Below the pieces are notes generated by a model. The model was given only the letters and a program-made list of their open reading frames with translations, did not search any database and was not told where the DNA came from. DNA of 64,000 nt from the NCBI RefSeq assembly GCF_900100975.1, contig NZ_FNFX01000003.1, positions 186,001-250,000 of the forward strand, given 5' to 3'. The DNA is from Methylophilus rhizosphaerae. Lineage in GTDB: Bacteria; Pseudomonadota; Gammaproteobacteria; Burkholderiales; Methylophilaceae. Made by a program: the position numbers and the translations under genes. Positions 8,537 to 17,831 of this stretch are shown here, one piece after another. Positions within the stretch are counted from its first letter, which is position 1; each line of letters begins with the position of its first letter.

Positions 8537-8559
8537 GTGTATTTCTGATCAAAACTTTC

Positions 8560-9666
8560 ATGGTTAGTTTGCGCAGTTGGACAATCATTCATCGCTGGTC
8601 TAGCTTACTGTGTACGTTATTCCTGTTGATTATTTGTATCACCGGCTTGCCATTGATTTTTTCGGATGAAATTCAGCAGTGGCAAGACGGATATTCAGAA
8701 ATCTCAAATAGTAAAGTGGTGACAGCACAAGACCTGGATGGAATGGTCAATACCACAAAGCAGATGTTCCCGAGGGAAATATTCAGGTGGGTTGTGTTCA
8801 GTGATCAAGGGCATGTATTGGTTACCATGGCTCCCAGTCTTGCTGCCTCTCCAATGCTTAACCACTGGATGAGATTTGGCCAAAGTAAAACGGATATTCT
8901 TGAAAACTCCCTGAGTAACAAGAAGCAGAGATCTTCGTTTATGAAAATTATTCTGCACCTTCATACCGACTTATTTGGAGGTTTGTCAGGTGAGTTATTT
9001 CTTGGGTTTATGGGCTTGTTATTCTTGGTGGCTATTATTTCTGGAGGCGTGTTATACCGCCCGTTCATGCGTAAACTAGACTTTGGCGCTGTTCGTAAAA
9101 ACAAAGGACGCAGGATCAGATGGCTGGATTTACATAATTTGCTTGGGGTAGCCACAATCATTTGGGCCGTTATCGTTGGTACAACTGGCGTGATTAATGA
9201 GCTATCGACGCCACTTTTTTCACTATGGAGCAAAACAGAAGTTTCTTCTTTGCTGGAGCCTTATAAACAAAAACCGTTACCTTCGAAAACAGTGTCGGTT
9301 GGAAAAGTGTATGAGACCATCCAATCGGCAATGCCCGACAAGGCAATTTTCAGCATCATTTACCCTGATCCAGTTGCGACCAGCGCTCATCATTATATGG
9401 TTTGGGTAAAAGGTAATAGCCCTTTGACCTCCAGGCTGTTTACGCCGCTACTTGTAGATGCTGACACTGGTTTTATAGCAGAAAGAGCCAACCTACCTTG
9501 GTACTTGAAAACCCTGGAGTTATCGAGACCATTGCATTTTGGAGATTATGCAGGGTTGCCACTGAAATGCTTGTGGTTGTTGTTTGACCTGGTCACCATT
9601 GTTGTCTTGTTAAGTGGCCTGTATTTATGGTTTGAAAAAAAGAGTAAGTCACAACTCCCGCGATAG
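8560..9666 (+). CDS. PepSY-associated membrane protein (iron uptake, FsrB/PiuB-like)
   Basis: The 368-residue integral membrane protein is of the PepSY-TM type often found beside TonB siderophore receptors and thought to reduce ferric chelates or handle them at the inner membrane. Membrane segments are visible at about residues 13-33 (WSSLLCTLFLLIICITGLPL), 146-168 (FLGFMGLLFLVAIISGGVLY), 193-213 and 336-358. Family landmarks are an early His in IIHRW, LHLHTDLFGG, WLDLHNLLG and SRPLHFGDYAGLPLK; these histidines could bind heme or metal. It starts 53 bp after the receptor stop and is the last gene of this iron operon. A 9-bp inverted repeat (9662-9670 with 9704-9712) overlaps its stop codon and may be part of the terminator between the converging operons. 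Confidence 0.85.
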   Translation: MVSLRSWTIIHRWSSLLCTLFLLIICITGLPLIFSDEIQQWQDGYSEISNSKVVTAQDLDGMVNTTKQMFPREIFRWVVFSDQGHVLVTMAPSLAASPMLNHWMRFGQSKTDILENSLSNKKQRSSFMKIILHLHTDLFGGLSGELFLGFMGLLFLVAIISGGVLYRPFMRKLDFGAVRKNKGRRIRWLDLHNLLGVATIIWAVIVGTTGVINELSTPLFSLWSKTEVSSLLEPYKQKPLPSKTVSVGKVYETIQSAMPDKAIFSIIYPDPVATSAHHYMVWVKGNSPLTSRLFTPLLVDADTGFIAERANLPWYLKTLELSRPLHFGDYAGLPLKCLWLLFDLVTIVVLLSGLYLWFEKKSKSQLPR

Positions 9667-9809
9667 GGATAAATATGAAACCTAAGCCAGCGTTATCCTG
9701 GGCATCCCTATCCATTCCTTTAATTATTTTGCTGATTAAATTGTTCAAATAATGCGCAAATCTAGCCAGATCATCAGGGCCAACATAGTCCGGGCGTATA
9801 CTGAGAGCG

Positions 9810-10909
9810 TTACGCTGGGCTGAGGTGGAGCTTACGTTTATCCCACCACAAATACAAACCACTCATTAAAACAATCATCGTCACGATATCCAATAACGCC
9901 CAAATGATCTTTAACGTTAATCCGCCGTAATCCCCGAAATGTAAGGGTTGAGAGAGAAGCAGCATTTTTGCATACCAGGGAAGCGCACGCGTCTCGGTCA
10001 ATTTGCCAGTTTCTGCATCAATCAACGCGGGTTGTACTAATTTTGATGTCACTGGCGTGTTGCCCCGCATGAAGACTGTGTAATGATGAGGGCTTGATAG
10101 CCTGCTGCCTGGGTAGCAACAAAGCCAAGGGTCATGTTGGGGATGGCTTTTACTGCTGCGTCCACCGCGACTTGAATTGATCCGAGATGCTGTAAAGGGG
10201 GGGCATTCTGGTATGGTGCAATCATCTGGGCCATCTGGTCTTTTTGCCAGATATTGATGATGACTTTATTGAGTGTATTGATCGTACCAGTGAAACCAAC
10301 CACAAGCACCCAGGAGATCGTGGTCGCCCCCAGGAGATTATGTAAATCCAGCCATGTTGTACGTAGCCCTTTGTTGCGCCTGATGGTGCCAAAATCAATT
10401 CGGCGCATAAATGGTCTATACAGCACAACACCTGAAACGACTGAAATGACAAAGACCAATCCCATCAAGCCAAGAAACAGCATGCCAGGCAAGCCTGCAA
10501 ACATTTCAGAATGCATAAAAAACAGAAAGTATATAAGGCCTTTTGTTGGCTCTGGTGCATCCAGAACTTTTGCAGTCCGTGAGTCGATGACGACAGATTT
10601 TGATGCTTGTGGCGGAGCATCCATATTGGGCGCCATCGTGACAAATATCTGGTTGGGGCTTTCAGCTTCGTTCCATGACATAAAACGTATCACATCATTG
10701 GGCCGTTGTTTGCGAGCCGCTTCTGCAACGTTGTCCAGATTGGCTTTAGGTGTTCCAGGCGGCATGTAAGGTGCTTCAACCTCTCCCCTCCACGCATCTA
10801 TTTCGTCATGGAATACCAGCGGCAACCCTGTGATACACAGCATCAGCAAAAATAGTGTGCAGATGAGGCTGCTCCACTTGTGGGTAAAAGACCAGAATTG
10901 AATGTTCAT
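9810..10909 (-). pseudogene. PepSY-associated membrane protein, frameshifted copy
   Basis: This is a paralogue of the PepSY protein at 8560-9666, broken by a one-base shift. The first part (start ATG 10909, preceded by AAGG; alternative ATG 10930) runs through WSSLICTLFLLMLCITGLPL, HSEMFAG, VVSGVVLYRPFMRR and WLDLHNLLG. Near 10100 it leaves frame and stops at about 10049. The C-terminal part continues in another frame: reading across the shift gives SSPHHYTVFMRGNTP, which aligns with AHHYMVWVKGNSP in the intact copy, and then SQPLHFGDYGGLTLK and the last membrane segment. No long homopolymer is at the junction. It could be a true null allele or a sequencing error. It lies 77 bp downstream of the second receptor, mirroring operon 1. 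Confidence 0.8.
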
Positions 10910-11007
10910 ATTTCGCCTTGGAGCATCCATTCAAAAACCAAAACCTCTAACCTGAATCAGGCTAGAGTTTTTTGGATAACTGCACTTTGAATGCAGGGAA
11001 GCATTAA

Positions 11008-13383
11008 TTAAAAATCGAAGGTTGCTGACAGCATCACTGTACGAGGCATGCTTTGAACTAGATAGCCATCGACCGCTGCCGCCCAGTAACTCTTGTCGAG
11101 AAGGTTCTGAACGTTTAAGCGGAAAGTAGTAGGTACATTGCTCAAGTGCGTTTGGTAGCGCACGCCGGCATCGTATCTCCTCCAGGACGGAATGGATTGC
11201 AGGTTTGCCAAGTCAGCATATTGGCTACTGGTGTAAATGGCACGGGCAGTGAGGGTGAGGCCTTCAATTGCCGGAACATCCCACTCTGCACCCAGGTTCA
11301 TTTGCGTGTGGGGAGCACCAGTGACCTGGTTTCCATCAGTTGCCCCATTGACCGTTTTTGTCTGTTTGCCATTGACAAACACAATCCCGCCCAGTAATCG
11401 TACATGATCCACAATCTCGCCAAAGGTGTTTAATTCGATCCCCTGCGTGCGTTGCTCACCATTTACTGCAAATAAATTTGTCAGGGGGTTAACGGAGCCA
11501 TTGGGGGTTGTTATTTGGTAGAGGCTTAAAGTCGTGGCTAAACGCCCCCAATCAACTTTGATACCTGCTTCATATTGCTTGGATACATACGGGGCGAAGT
11601 TCTGGCCAGTATTATTGCCACCGACCGCAATAGACTGCTGTAGCCCTTCAATGTAGTTAGCATATAGCGATATATTATTCTGGGGTTTAAATACCACACC
11701 CACACCAGGAGTAGTGACAGATTTATCGTATTGGGAGGTGAGTGCGCCAGTGGTCACGTCATAATTTCTGGCAAGGATATTTTGGTGACGTACTCCTAAA
11801 ATGACTTGAAGCTGGTCGTCCAGAACGGAGATGATGTCTGAAACAGCCACTCCCGAAAGCGTTGTGGAACCTGTTTTCGGTACGTGTCCAGCAGAAGCCA
11901 AGCCATCAATACTCAATTTATCAAAGAATATAGGGTCATAAATATTAGAGAATGTCGTCGCGAGCGTAGTGGCCTGAATTCCATTCTCAACCCATAAGCC
12001 TGACGCCGAAACTGACCAGTTATGCTTGAGCGGTCCGGTCTCTGACTTGCCCCGAATGCCGGCATCCACTGTTTTATTGTTGCGGTATAGCGGCCAATAG
12101 ACTTGACGTGCGCCAGTTGCCCCATTTGAACCCGTTAAGAATGCATTAGCGAATAACTCCTCTTCGCGGAATCTGGACAGCCCTAATCCACCATAGGCGG
12201 TTAAATCTGGCGTGATTTCATATTCGCCACGAATAGCCCCAGTCAGCACCTCTGACTTATCATATGACCATTTCTGCTGCCAGTTTTTACCCGAACTAGG
12301 CGGGGATGGAATATTAAAGGTACCTAACAGGTAAGTCGTACGGGAAGGAACGTATGCGTCATTCTTTCTGTAGCCAAAATCCGTAGTCAGTTTTAATTGA
12401 TCGCCGCGATAATCAAACGCCATCGTTGCCATGGTGACTCTCTTTGACTGATCGTTCACCGGCGTATCCCCATCTGAGTAGACCGTATTGACCCGAATGC
12501 CGAACCTGTCATCCTGGCCGAACCGGCGGCTGATATCCGTGGTTACGCCAAGCTGGGATTCGGAAATGTACTGGGTGGTGATACGGGTCAATGGCGTATC
12601 TAACGCGCGTTTAGGAACGAGATTAATACTTCCGCCCACGCCTCCAACCGGCCCAAGCCCATTCAGCAATGCATTGGCGCCAGTGATGACTTCAATCCGT
12701 TCCATGGATTCGACACCGGGCGACATGAGTCCGTACATGCCATTGTAGGCCGCATCCAGGGCTTTGACTCTGTTACCCCTTACGCTGAAATCCATGATGA
12801 CATCATTACTGGGATAGATAGATCTGAAAGCGGGATTATTATCCAGTACATCCGCCATAGACGTTGCCTGCTGGTTTTTAATCATCGTTGAAGTATAGGT
12901 GGTCATGTTAAATGGCGTGTCCATGAAATCCCTGTCACCTAATACACCTACTTTCCCGCCACGTGCTACCTGACCGCCTGCATAAGGTTCTGGCAAATTT
13001 TTGGAATTTTCCTTCGCATCGGTGATTTCAACTTCGGGCAAGGTCTGGGATTTTTCTTCAGGCGCCTTGACGACGGAATAGCCGGCAGAAGTTTTTTGTG
13101 TGACTAACCCGGTACCTTTTAACAGCTTCTCCAGCGCTTGCTCTACACTGTAATTGCCTTTAATCGCTGGCGCATTAAATTTGCTCGCCAGGTCAGAGGG
13201 AAAGGCGATGTTCTCGCCACTTTGCTTGCCCAACGTCAAAATTGCTTGATCAAGTGATTGCGCAGCAATATCCAGATTGCTGGAGGCAGCATAGACATTG
13301 ATGCTGATGGAGAGCAATGCTGCAATGGATAAATGCCTCAGCCTGGCTTGGGCACTGGGTTGGGAACTGAAACGTGCTGTCAT
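11008..13383 (-). CDS. TonB-dependent siderophore receptor with STN domain (second copy)
   Basis: This 791-residue receptor is paralogous to the one at 6071-8506. A signal peptide of about 32 residues ends near SINVYAASS. The STN domain follows (LDIAAQSLDQAILTLGKQSGENI, about 38-100), then a TonB-box-like LPEVEITD. The plug has PYAGGQVARGGKVGVLGD, DFMDTPFNMTTYT, ERIEVITGANALLNGLGP and GGSINLVPKRALDTPL. The barrel ends with VMLSATFDF and a terminal Phe. Blocks around the plug are nearly identical in wording to receptor 1, while extracellular-loop regions differ, suggesting different ligands. It is third in the minus-strand set fecI-fecR-receptor-PepSY. Regulation by its own FecI/FecR pair is expected. 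Confidence 0.92.
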   Translation of the reverse strand: MTARFSSQPSAQARLRHLSIAALLSISINVYAASSNLDIAAQSLDQAILTLGKQSGENIAFPSDLASKFNAPAIKGNYSVEQALEKLLKGTGLVTQKTSAGYSVVKAPEEKSQTLPEVEITDAKENSKNLPEPYAGGQVARGGKVGVLGDRDFMDTPFNMTTYTSTMIKNQQATSMADVLDNNPAFRSIYPSNDVIMDFSVRGNRVKALDAAYNGMYGLMSPGVESMERIEVITGANALLNGLGPVGGVGGSINLVPKRALDTPLTRITTQYISESQLGVTTDISRRFGQDDRFGIRVNTVYSDGDTPVNDQSKRVTMATMAFDYRGDQLKLTTDFGYRKNDAYVPSRTTYLLGTFNIPSPPSSGKNWQQKWSYDKSEVLTGAIRGEYEITPDLTAYGGLGLSRFREEELFANAFLTGSNGATGARQVYWPLYRNNKTVDAGIRGKSETGPLKHNWSVSASGLWVENGIQATTLATTFSNIYDPIFFDKLSIDGLASAGHVPKTGSTTLSGVAVSDIISVLDDQLQVILGVRHQNILARNYDVTTGALTSQYDKSVTTPGVGVVFKPQNNISLYANYIEGLQQSIAVGGNNTGQNFAPYVSKQYEAGIKVDWGRLATTLSLYQITTPNGSVNPLTNLFAVNGEQRTQGIELNTFGEIVDHVRLLGGIVFVNGKQTKTVNGATDGNQVTGAPHTQMNLGAEWDVPAIEGLTLTARAIYTSSQYADLANLQSIPSWRRYDAGVRYQTHLSNVPTTFRLNVQNLLDKSYWAAAVDGYLVQSMPRTVMLSATFDF

Positions 13384-13465
13384 GATTGTCCTTAAAAATA
13401 TCAGCGATCAAATTACCGCTATACTCATAAGGCGATTTGCCAGGGTGAAATTAGCACGTCATGAA

Positions 13466-14320
13466 TTATTTTTTCTGGATTTTGATTTCACCCTGGTCTA
13501 ACCGGGTAACTTTCACGGGAAACATTGAATCCATGCTGTCCAGTAGTTGTTCGATTTTACTGATCTCATAGATGCCGGTGATCAGCATATTCTCTAGCCT
13601 GGGGTCTAGCGCAATAGGGGCTTCCCGGTAGCGCTGAATGCTGTTAATGGCATCTTTCAGCGAGGTTTTGTTGAAGAGTATTTTTCCCGTTTGCCAGGCA
13701 GTGACTTCATCCATGCTGGCTCTGTAAGGCGAGCCAACTTCCAGCTGAGTGACTTTTACGGACTGGCCAGTGACTAACCTCGTTTTGTTGTCACCCGTTT
13801 GCAGTTCAACTTCGCCCTCCATGACGGTCGCAATAAAGCTTTGATCCCATTTTGCGATATTAAATACCGTGCCAATATCCAGTACTATGGAAGTGTTAAT
13901 TGCCACCGTAAAAGGGCGTAACGCATGCTTCACAGTGAAAGAGGCTTCACCTTTTTCCAGATATATTTCTCTTGAGCGAAGTCGATAATTGGCAGTGAGT
14001 GTCGAGTTGGCATTGAGTTGAACCGTGCTGCCATCCGAAAGCGAAATACTGTCATGTTGCGCGTAATTGGTGGTATATGTTTTGCTGGAAATAGTCGGGT
14101 TGACCGCCCAGATACCCAGGGCACAAAAAATAAACGCAGACGTATATTGCAGGGCTTTAAGTCTTTTTTTACGACCGTCCCTCTCCTTATTCACTTCTGC
14201 AAATAGCGCCTCTTTGGATGGAAATCTATTCTGCGCAGCTTTGATATATGGCATCAGGTCCGCAATACTGGATTCAGTTTCGGCGTGCATATCAGGATTT
14301 TGCTGCTGTTGAGTAGTCAT
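13466..14320 (-). CDS. fecR: FecR-type signal transducer (second copy)
   Basis: This 284-residue FecR-like protein is the partner of the sigma factor at 14371-14889. After a soluble N-terminus of about 53 residues there is one membrane segment (LQYTSAFIFCALGIWAVNP, about 56-74). The FecR core follows (HDSISLSDGSTVQLNANSTL, IYLEKGEASF, VLDIGTVFNIA, ATVMEGEVEL). A C-terminal STN-like part comes last (ILFNKTSLKDAINSIQRY, then MLITGIYEI). The N-terminus lacks the Trp-rich DUF4880 signature that is clear in the other FecR. An internal Met at residue 11 is an alternative start. It sits 50 bp downstream of fecI and 82 bp upstream of the receptor. Confidence 0.85.
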   Translation of the reverse strand: MTTQQQQNPDMHAETESSIADLMPYIKAAQNRFPSKEALFAEVNKERDGRKKRLKALQYTSAFIFCALGIWAVNPTISSKTYTTNYAQHDSISLSDGSTVQLNANSTLTANYRLRSREIYLEKGEASFTVKHALRPFTVAINTSIVLDIGTVFNIAKWDQSFIATVMEGEVELQTGDNKTRLVTGQSVKVTQLEVGSPYRASMDEVTAWQTGKILFNKTSLKDAINSIQRYREAPIALDPRLENMLITGIYEISKIEQLLDSMDSMFPVKVTRLDQGEIKIQKK

Positions 14321-14370
14321 CTCATTGAGTGTCGAAAAGTCATCTGTCAGGCAGACATAGTGGAGCCATT

Positions 14371-14889
14371 TTAAATGGATAGCTGTTTCCTGGCTATGGT
14401 GATGTTTTCCAGTGCTTTAATGAAGTGTCGGGAAACCATGTTGGCTGAAATGCCCATTTCTATGGCTATTTCGTGCTGGGGAATCTCATATAACTGGTGC
14501 AAAAGAAATACCTGTCTCTGCTTTTTAGGCAGGGCATCAATCATTTTCTTGATTTGCTCAATTTTCTGCGCAAATTCCAGGGCGGCAGCGCCATCGTAAA
14601 AATGGATACCTTCGCCTTCATCCGATGATAAGCCTGCAATATAATTTCCGCTGACTTTCTCGTGCCGGCTTCTATCCATCGCACGGTTCATGCTTGCTTT
14701 TCTAAGATAGCTCAGTGGCGCTCTTATCTCTGCAGCGGGAGGATTTTCCATGAGCTGGATGCATACGTCATGCACGACATCTTCAGCAAAGTGACGACTT
14801 CCAAAGTGCCGATTGACGTGATTGACTAGCTCACCATAATGTAAAACTAATGATGACAGCAGCCGACTTTTTGTAAGATCAATCTGCAA
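14371..14889 (-). CDS. fecI: FecI-type ECF sigma factor (second copy)
   Basis: This 172-residue ECF sigma factor has region 2 at about residues 14-85 (FGSRHFAEDVVHDVCIQLME and SYLRKASMNRAMDRSRHEK). Region 4 is at about 112-165 and its recognition helix-turn-helix reads IPQHEIAIEMGISANMVSRHFIKAL. It heads the minus-strand iron operon and has a strong Fur box about 55 bp upstream. It shares family motifs with the copy at 4487-5002 but little extended identity, so the two systems are old paralogues rather than a recent inverted duplication. Confidence 0.9.
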   Translation of the reverse strand: MQIDLTKSRLLSSLVLHYGELVNHVNRHFGSRHFAEDVVHDVCIQLMENPPAAEIRAPLSYLRKASMNRAMDRSRHEKVSGNYIAGLSSDEGEGIHFYDGAAALEFAQKIEQIKKMIDALPKKQRQVFLLHQLYEIPQHEIAIEMGISANMVSRHFIKALENITIARKQLSI

Positions 14890-14942
14890 GGAAATTATTT
14901 CTACAAACTAACGTAGTTGAATGGAAGTTGATTTATTATATT

Positions 14943-14959
14943 GATAATGATTCTCATTG
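14943..14959 (-). promoter_or_regulatory. Fur box upstream of fecI-like gene 2
   Basis: GATAATGATTCTCATT closely matches the Fur consensus (GATAATGAT arm with an ATTCTCATT half). It lies 54 bp upstream of the start at 14889, in the promoter region of the second iron operon. Confidence 0.8.
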
Positions 14960-15130
14960 GCAACAAGTTGGATGCAGGAATTGTAAGCCTTGCTATGTTA
15001 AGCTGAGTGATTGAGCAGAATCACTGCAAGAAACCGGCAAACCAGTTCGATCTCGTTTTGGCAACCTCAACCCTGTCACGCATTGCAATGCATGACAGGC
15101 TGGTACTGAAATTTCGGGCATAAAAACGGT

Positions 15131-15334
15131 AAGGTTCGGTATCATGGACGGTCTTGTTAAGACTAAACTTATCCGCAGTGAAAAAAGTGAGCAGTGAAAA
15201 AGGCATTGGAAATTTCTGATTGACTGAGTCACGATCACAAACTCATCTGTACTCGCTCCCTTGGTGCTGTGATCAGCCCACGGAGGGGCACACCATCATT
15301 GATAAAGACCCAAGCTGAACGTGCTGGGTCTTTT
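15131..15334 (+). repeat. Integration-site repeat, copy 2 (decayed tRNA-Met fragment)
   Basis: This is a diverged partner of 3838-4027, with the same blocks in the same order: AAGGTTCGGTAT (15131-15142), CGGTCTTGTT (15149-15158), CATCTGTACTC (about 15244-15254), TTGGTGCTGTG, GGAGGGGC and CACCA. A GACCCA-to-TGGGTC hairpin with a T tract ends it (about 15304-15334). The anticodon-loop and T-arm sequences are corrupted, so it is older than copy 1. It lies on the chromosomal side of the iron-uptake block and marks that block's right boundary. The stretch 14960-15130 holds no gene that I can support. Confidence 0.65.
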
Positions 15335-15421
15335 GGTTCCGAGTGAGGTAAGCACGTTAATCATGCAAGTCATTTGCCCTGGTAACCATCTGGTTTTCTC
15401 TTCACTCATTAAGCGCTACTC

Positions 15422-16456
15422 ATGATTTATCTCAATATATTCCTCGTTGCTTTTATTGCGTTCATGTTAAGCATGATTTGCGGAGGTGGTGCCGGACTGC
15501 TGCTGATTCCGGTGCTTGGCTATGCGTTACCTGCCGCCCAGGTGCCTGCCGCGTTATCAGTCGGGACATCCGTTAGTTCAGTGACCCGGCTGTATTTGTT
15601 TTTCCGGCAAATCAACTGGAACATCGTGAAACATTTTTTGCCATCCGCCCTGGTTGGTGTATTGATTGGGGCATGGCTATTGAGTTATCTGGCGCCGGTG
15701 TACATAGAGTTATGCATGGCATTATTTCTTGTTTCCAATTTGCCTTATGTATTCAAGAAACAGGCTGTCTCAAGCCCTGAAAAGTCTTTGCATTCAAATC
15801 GTTTCATGAAGTTCGTTGGATTTCTGGCCGGGTTTATTTCCGCCTTAACAGGTGCGGTGGGCGTCTTGTTTAATGGCGTGTATCTACGTTATGGCTTGAG
15901 CAAGGAAGAAATTGTGGCGACACGGGCAGCCAATGAGATTTGCCTGCATATCGTCAAGTTGTGCTTATATACTTCATTCGGATTGTTGACACTGCAGGCG
16001 CTGTATATCGGCCTGTTGGTTGCCGTTGCTGCTGTCGCTGCTACTTATTTAATGAAATACGTGCTCCCCAAAATATCAATCAGCATCTTTAGCAAGATTG
16101 GCTATAGTGCCATGGTACTGTCAGGGTTTATCTTATTGAGCAGTGCGCTCATCAGTATTCAAGAGTTACATTATCCTAACGTCCATATTGTCAGGCTGTC
16201 AAAAGGCTATGATGCAACTTTCAATTGGGACGATTTAATCTATACCATTGAATTTAAGTATGGTGAAGGCTTCGAGTTCGAGAGAATCATTCCATTTTCG
16301 CAGCTTGACCAGGTCAGGCAGGCGTATGTGCATAAGCAGGACGTTGCCGCTGACAAGGTGGTGATTGAAAAGGTCTACTCTCTGAAAAAAGTGTCATACG
16401 AAGCGTATTACTACGACGCTCGCAATCAGTTAATCAAGAAAATCAAGTTTCGCTAA
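15422..16456 (+). CDS. TSUP family permease (TauE/SafE) with C-terminal extension
   Basis: The 344-residue protein begins as a TauE/SafE-type anion exporter. The first 20 residues are hydrophobic and lead into MICGGGAGLLLIPVL, with repeat-like motifs at PAALSVGTSVSSVTRLYLFF and GALTGAVGVLFNGVYL. About eight membrane segments run to residue 245. TSUP proteins move sulfite, sulfonates or other small organic anions; the substrate here is unknown. Residues about 250-344 form a charged soluble extension (NVHIVRLSKGYDATFNWDD, then IIPFSQLDQVRQAY and YEAYYYDARNQLIKKIKF) that is not part of the usual roughly 250-residue family. It is a single gene just outside the decayed tRNA fragment. Confidence 0.8.
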   Translation: MIYLNIFLVAFIAFMLSMICGGGAGLLLIPVLGYALPAAQVPAALSVGTSVSSVTRLYLFFRQINWNIVKHFLPSALVGVLIGAWLLSYLAPVYIELCMALFLVSNLPYVFKKQAVSSPEKSLHSNRFMKFVGFLAGFISALTGAVGVLFNGVYLRYGLSKEEIVATRAANEICLHIVKLCLYTSFGLLTLQALYIGLLVAVAAVAATYLMKYVLPKISISIFSKIGYSAMVLSGFILLSSALISIQELHYPNVHIVRLSKGYDATFNWDDLIYTIEFKYGEGFEFERIIPFSQLDQVRQAYVHKQDVAADKVVIEKVYSLKKVSYEAYYYDARNQLIKKIKFR

Positions 16457-16733
16457 CCCGTCATAGGTTAGTAGGTGTTTGCCCGGTGTACGCGTCGGGG
16501 AGTGGCGATTTCCGTGCCGGATGCATGGTGTTCAGCGGTTGATTGGCAACATGAGGGCATGGATGCAGAAATTAATTAATGAACTTAACGTGTCAGTTTC
16601 CGTCTTATTTTGTCTTTGTTGGGAAGTGGTTTGCTTGTTTGTTTCACCTTGTTATTACTCAAATCTCGTGTGGTTCTCCCTGTAAGTCCAACTATATCCT
16701 GACTAATCATCTAATCTTTTATAAAGGATAAAA

Positions 16734-17831
16734 ATGAATAGCTGGCTTCAATACAAGTTTCTCAGTTTCACCATGAATGAGTGGCTTTACACATTGTTCA
16801 TCTTCATGTTTGCCTATGGTGGGCTGCTGATAGTCTGGAAGTTTGCAATCAGCAAAATCTCGAATTTCACTGCGAGAAACCCGACGAAACTGGGTGATCT
16901 GGTCATCGAAGTCATGCGTAGTACACATCAGCTCACTTTCGCCTTGTTTTCAGTGCTGTTTGCCATGCACTTCCTTGAGCTGAATTCGAGGTGGATCACT
17001 CGTCTTGATTATCTTTCCTTTTTGGTCATCGGTATTCAGGTCGCCATCTGGTTGAGCAAAGGGATCACGCTATGGGCCAGGGCCAAAGTGGTCGCCATTG
17101 ATGGGGCCGCCGAAAATGCCGTTCTGACCACCATGCTGTCATGGATTTTTAAAACAATCGTCTGGTCAATTGCATTGCTGAGTATCCTTGCGAATACCGG
17201 CGTCAATATCACCGCTTTCGTTGCCAGTCTGGGGGTTGGCGGGGTCGCTGTTGCGCTAGCCGTGCAGAATATACTCAGTGATTTATTTGCATCACTCGCG
17301 ATCGGGCTGGACAAGCCTTTTGTGATTGGCGATTTTATTATTTTCGGTAATGTATTAGGCACGGTTGAGCGCGTCGGTTTGAAGACTACCCACATTCGCA
17401 GCCTGAGTGGCGAGCAGATTGTGTGCGGGAATACCGAGTTATTGAAAAATACCATTCATAACTACAAGCGCATGGCAGAGCGGCGGGTTGTTTTTGAGTT
17501 CCGCGTGACTTATGAGACCAAGGCGGAAGTCGTAAGAAAAATTCCCGAGGTCGTTAAACATGCCATTACTGCGCAATCCAAGGCCAGGTTTGACCGTGCG
17601 CACTTCAAGGGGTTTGGCCTGAGCTCTCTTGAATTTGAAGTTGTTTATTATGTGCTTGATAGCAGTTACAACGTCTATATGGATATACAGCAAGCCATCA
17701 ATTTATATTTGATGGAAGAGCTGGAGGCGATGAAAGTCAGCTTTGCTTTCCCGACGATGACGCTTAACTTTGCTAAAGATTCCGACCTGAAAGTGGTGAT
17801 GCCAGAAGTGGATGTTGCTAAATACCACTAG
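16734..17831 (+). CDS. MscS-family mechanosensitive channel
   Basis: The 365-residue small-conductance mechanosensitive channel homologue would release solutes on hypo-osmotic shock from the inner membrane. Membrane segments lie at about residues 16-36, 63-80, 90-107 and 135-160. The pore helix is clear at about 165-200 (ASLGVGGVAVALAVQNILSD), rich in Gly and Ala as in MscS TM3, followed by LFASLAIGLDKPFVIGDFI and the beta domain (VERVGLKTTHIRSLSGEQIV). A cytoplasmic alpha-beta domain completes it. AAAGGA about 10 bp upstream supports the start. It is transcribed alone; the neighbours are a permease and small stress-type genes. Confidence 0.92.
   Translation: MNSWLQYKFLSFTMNEWLYTLFIFMFAYGGLLIVWKFAISKISNFTARNPTKLGDLVIEVMRSTHQLTFALFSVLFAMHFLELNSRWITRLDYLSFLVIGIQVAIWLSKGITLWARAKVVAIDGAAENAVLTTMLSWIFKTIVWSIALLSILANTGVNITAFVASLGVGGVAVALAVQNILSDLFASLAIGLDKPFVIGDFIIFGNVLGTVERVGLKTTHIRSLSGEQIVCGNTELLKNTIHNYKRMAERRVVFEFRVTYETKAEVVRKIPEVVKHAITAQSKARFDRAHFKGFGLSSLEFEVVYYVLDSSYNVYMDIQQAINLYLMEELEAMKVSFAFPTMTLNFAKDSDLKVVMPEVDVAKYH

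Noticed and set aside
9593-9862. Minus-strand open stretch between the convergent PepSY genes
   Set aside because: Overlaps the ends of both PepSY reading frames and has no family signature or start signal.
16479-16685. 68-codon plus-strand open stretch
   Set aside because: No ribosome binding site, Trp/Cys-rich non-protein-like composition and no family features.
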